Of a DNA stretch of 64,000 bases, positions 61,764 to 64,000 are shown piece after piece. The stretch comes from VAZQ01 sp963827585. GTDB lineage: Bacteria; Pseudomonadota; Alphaproteobacteria; Rhizobiales; Xanthobacteraceae. Numbering within the stretch: the stretch's first letter is position 1; the number at the start of each line of letters is the position of its first letter. Where the stretch lies: NCBI GenBank assembly GCA_963827585.1, contig CAWHCK010000033.1, positions 124,001 to 188,000 of the forward strand. The letters run 5' to 3'. The position numbers were made by a program, and so were the translations under genes. The notes beneath the pieces are model-generated. The model had not been told where the DNA came from, ran no database searches, and saw only the letters and a program-made list of their open reading frames with translations.

Positions 61764-62296
61764 CGTTTGCCCTCCAATAAGGGAGAAGTCGCAGTATGCG
61801 AGTACGAGAGCTATCGAGGTGCGTCTGTGACGGGCGTCACAGAAGAGGCGTATTGTTGCGCGCGGCGCCAGTCGGGAACGGGGCGGGGCCGGGGACCAAA
61901 AATCCAGAGCTTCACCACCCCACTACCTCGCGCGTCACTCAGCCAGCGTTATCGCCGCGCGGTGCCACGGGCCCGGCTGAGCCCTGGTTCTCGCCCGGCA
62001 GCGCTCCGACCTCGACTGAGCTACCAGCGAGCGACCGTTGCGCGCAGTCGGTTTGCCGCCCCCCTGCAGCCTGCCGGTGGAACGTCCTCTGGTCCTTGGG
62101 GCAGACCTGAATCGTTCTGAATCAGGACACGGCGATCCGCCCGATGGCAAGGTTGCCGGCCACATCTACGAGGACGCGGCCAGCGCACTGCCGGCGCTGC
62201 GGTAGCTCTGGTCAGTCTGGCTTCCTAAGCGGCCGCTGACAATTCTCGGTGTAGTCGGCTGGTTCCAAAAACGTCTACCGATCATACCCTGAGGGC
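61764..62296. other. intergenic with a possible protein remnant
   Basis: At 62130-62205 a plus frame reads SGHGDPPDGKVAGHIYEDAASALPALR then a stop, resembling the D-G-x-x-x-G-x-I-Y-E start of a small Rhizobiales family. GGTCCTTGGG and CAGACCTGAAT at 62090-62110 also occur at 29070-29090. Otherwise nothing. Confidence 0.35.
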
Positions 62297-63112
62297 TCAT
62301 TGACGCGCGCTGGCCCGCCCCATCTGCCCAACGCCAACGGGCTGATTGGTAGCAGCGCCCTGCTGAAATGGTAATACCGTCGGGACGGTGCCCTGGGGCA
62401 CCGTCTGGGTGGTGCTCTGGGGCAATATCAGCGCGGGCCTCACCCGCGAAACGCTAATTGTCTGATCGGTACCCTTTTGCAATGGTGATACCGTCTTAAC
62501 GGGACTGGTACCCTGCGCGGTGGGATTCTGATTGGTTTGTACGATGTCCTGTAGCACTGCTAACGCTTGCGCAGGCGTAGTCGGAGGGCTCATTGACGTG
62601 AGCGCGCTGGCCGGCCCCATCTGCCCAACGCCAACGGTCTGATTGGCGCCCTGCGCGGTGGGATTCTGATTGGTTAGTCCGGCGTCGCTCAAATTACCCG
62701 GAGGGTGGTCGCTGCGTTTGGCAGGACTCGCCTGACCATTTGTTTGTGGACCCGCGTCCGTTTGTGGACTTACCGCAGCCGCAAGTGCCCTGATCGGCCC
62801 ATCGATCATGGCAACGGGGAAGCCGGCAGTCCGAAACATGCCGAACCTCTCATGCCACCAAGTGCAGATGACCCAGTTGCCATGGACACTCTTGACGGTT
62901 AACGCCGGCCCGCCCGAACGCAGCCGGACAAGATCACCCCCGCGAAGCACAGGAGTGGTCTGGCTCTGCGTTACCGGGTTCGCTGGCGCGATCTCGGCGA
63001 GGGCTGTCACCGCCCACGAGGCGCCGAGTGCGACCCCCACTGTCGCTTGAACCGCGATCACAGCCAATTTCGGCAAGTTCAACATGATAGGAACTTTCGG
63101 CAAGTTCAACAT
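62297..63112 (-). CDS. DUF2158 (YodC-like) domain protein with repeat-rich tail
   Basis: 271 residues from ATG 63112, with GGAGG at good spacing. A hydrophobic lead (MLNLPKLAVIAVQATVGVALGASWAVTALAEI) may be a signal anchor. Residues ~55-105 (LRGGDLVRLRSGGPALTVKSVHGNWVICTWWHERFGMFRTAGFPVAMID) are a DUF2158-like domain. The rest is low-complexity with repeated TNQNPTAQG and VGVGQMGPASA units and many Gln/Thr/Pro. The domain is normally ~60 residues on its own, so this is an expanded version. MLNLPK occurs twice at the start, hinting at local duplication. Confidence 0.72.
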   Translation of the reverse strand: MLNLPKVPIMLNLPKLAVIAVQATVGVALGASWAVTALAEIAPANPVTQSQTTPVLRGGDLVRLRSGGPALTVKSVHGNWVICTWWHERFGMFRTAGFPVAMIDGPIRALAAAVSPQTDAGPQTNGQASPAKRSDHPPGNLSDAGLTNQNPTAQGANQTVGVGQMGPASALTSMSPPTTPAQALAVLQDIVQTNQNPTAQGTSPVKTVSPLQKGTDQTISVSRVRPALILPQSTTQTVPQGTVPTVLPFQQGAATNQPVGVGQMGRASARQ

Positions 63113-63630
63113 GGCAGGACCTCCGACGTTTCCGCTCCGCCATTTCCGCTCCGCGCTCGCCGCTGACTGTGGATGGCCAATAGCAGAATGGCTTTCACGA
63201 TATTGCCCCACTTGCCTACGTGTTGCCAAATTCCGCCCCGTTGCCGGCCGTTATTTGATCCAAGGTGGCGTCGGTGTCGGTGATGTTGGTCATCACCAAC
63301 ACCACCATCATCACCATCACCATCACCTATGGTGACCGCGGCATGGTCGGTGCTGTCGCCGCGGAGCGCGTCCCGATTCCGAAGGAACGGGGCACGCTCC
63401 AGCACAGGACTCTTAGCCCGCGTTCCCGAGGCCTTGAACCCCGCCGGGCGTTGAGGTGCGCCAGGCGGCGTTCTTTCCGGGGCTTCGTTATCTGCCCTTG
63501 GTCATCTGCCCCGTAAGAGTACGAGGCGGCTGCAAGGGAACCAGGGAAAACCTCGGCAGTTGTCGGTCGTGAATTGCTCTTGCCTGGATGTACCAGCGTA
63601 TCGCCCCGCAGAGGGGACCAGGCGAGCAGA
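63113..63630. other. intergenic containing a CAC/CAT-rich tract
   Basis: At 63292-63332 a CACCATCATC-type microsatellite would encode a run of nine histidines in one frame and Thr/Ile in another. Neither frame has a good start. The rest shows nothing. Confidence 0.45.
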
Positions 63631-63660
63631 CCCCGCCCCTTCAAGCGGGGTTTTGCTTTT
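63631..63660 (+). terminator. possible rho-independent terminator
   Basis: CCCCGC (63631-63636) pairs with GCGGGG (63645-63650), followed by TTTTGCTTTT. No clear upstream plus-strand gene feeds it. Confidence 0.5.
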
Positions 63661-63689
63661 GCGGGAGCAACCAGCGATAGGGCCATCCG

Positions 63690-63884
63690 ATGCCAGTGGA
63701 GAACGCCACTAACATTTTACCCTTTCGCCGCAGCCGATTGCGGAATCGTCCATTGTGCGCACAGTGTCGCGTTCTGATGGAAATTGACCGATGCGAATTG
63801 GACTTCGAGAATTCCATCTCGATGGTGGTCAGCTATCGGTGTGAAGAATGCGGCCTGATAGAGCGCGCGCAAATCCAATACTAG
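63690..63884 (+). CDS. Small zinc-ribbon protein
   Basis: 64 residues: MPVENATNILPFRRSRLRNRPLCAQCRVLMEIDRCELDFENSISMVVSYRCEECGLIERAQIQY. CAQC and CEEC form a rubredoxin-like zinc pair around a CRVLMEI turn, like short Rhizobiales proteins with CxxCxxLMxIxR. A 17-bp direct repeat (63864-63880 and 63887-63903) spans its last codons and stop. Confidence 0.65.
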   Translation: MPVENATNILPFRRSRLRNRPLCAQCRVLMEIDRCELDFENSISMVVSYRCEECGLIERAQIQY

Positions 63885-64000
63885 AACGCGCGCAAATCCA
63901 ATAAACAAGACCGCCGAGCCCCGCGCTTCAGGCGGGCCTCTCATTCGCGAGCGGAATGCCAGCCGACGGCCCCTCACCGCAATTGCGCCGGCCTTCGTTG

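Noticed and set aside
63292..63332. Natural poly-histidine protein
   Set aside because: A CAC/CAT microsatellite in a frame without start signal; both sense frames look random outside it.
1..64000. tRNA, rRNA or replication-origin sequences
   Set aside because: No cloverleaf, rRNA core or DnaA-box cluster was seen on reading, including next to the integrase tail; a dedicated search could still find a diverged one.

Overview
The window reads as chromosomal DNA of a high-GC alphaproteobacterium of the Bradyrhizobium/Rhodopseudomonas/Xanthobacteraceae type (Hyphomicrobiales). The pointers are a Rhizobiales-type porin, several orphan solute-binding proteins, small families typical of that group (DUF3551-like, DUF6481-like, short Cys-containing helical proteins), and many copies of the palindromic repeats built on GTAGGATGGGTTGAG. 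No rRNA, tRNA or CRISPR array was recognised. At least fourteen single-base frameshifts interrupt otherwise well-conserved genes, so many 'broken' genes here may be sequencing or assembly indels rather than true pseudogenes.

Region 1 (1-13.7 kb) is a purine-to-allantoate module. It holds xdhA-xdhB (xanthine to urate), puuD (membrane urate hydroxylase with a haem c domain), a UraD-UraH fusion (5-hydroxyisourate to allantoin), puuE (allantoinase) and a three-gene ABC importer. Three -24/-12 (sigma-54) promoter candidates precede puuD, the importer and xdhA, which suggests nitrogen-controlled purine scavenging. A very unusual protein lies inside the module: three phage tail-collar domains followed by RTX calcium-binding repeats in exact 243-bp periods.

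Region 2 (13.9-26 kb) carries a porin, then a cluster that looks like aromatic-acid catabolism: UbiD-type decarboxylase, acyl-CoA ligase, enoyl-CoA hydratase, TctC-type binding protein and FAD monooxygenase. PHA depolymerase, GST and a CocE-type hydrolase follow. Region 3 (26-36 kb) has a Gmad2/LysM protein, tandem orphan binding proteins, an adenylate cyclase-TPR protein, an acidic RTX protein, two more binding proteins and a truncated histidine phosphatase that ends in a row of three palindromes.

Region 4 (36-42 kb) holds small secreted and zinc-ribbon-like proteins, recombinase debris, a divergent HxlR regulator/FAD oxidoreductase pair and a DUF417 membrane gene. Region 5 (42.7-47.2 kb) is assimilatory nitrate reduction (FAD electron-transfer subunit and nasA), with an NtrC-like palindrome and a near sigma-54 motif upstream. 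A tyrosine-recombinase tail abuts nasA.

Region 6 (47-55.2 kb) is a remodelled mobile zone. Three different repeats occur in the same order twice, the signature of a segmental duplication. One copy carries an AT-rich gene for a multi-spanning membrane protein of unknown function plus terminase remnants. A recombination-endonuclease-VII gene and a broken MFS transporter lie between the copies. Region 7 (55.2-64 kb) consists of small lineage-specific secreted proteins, a collagen-like lipoprotein, a TetR regulator next to an unusual membrane-anchored binding protein, short helical paralogues and a DUF2158-like protein with a repeat-rich tail.
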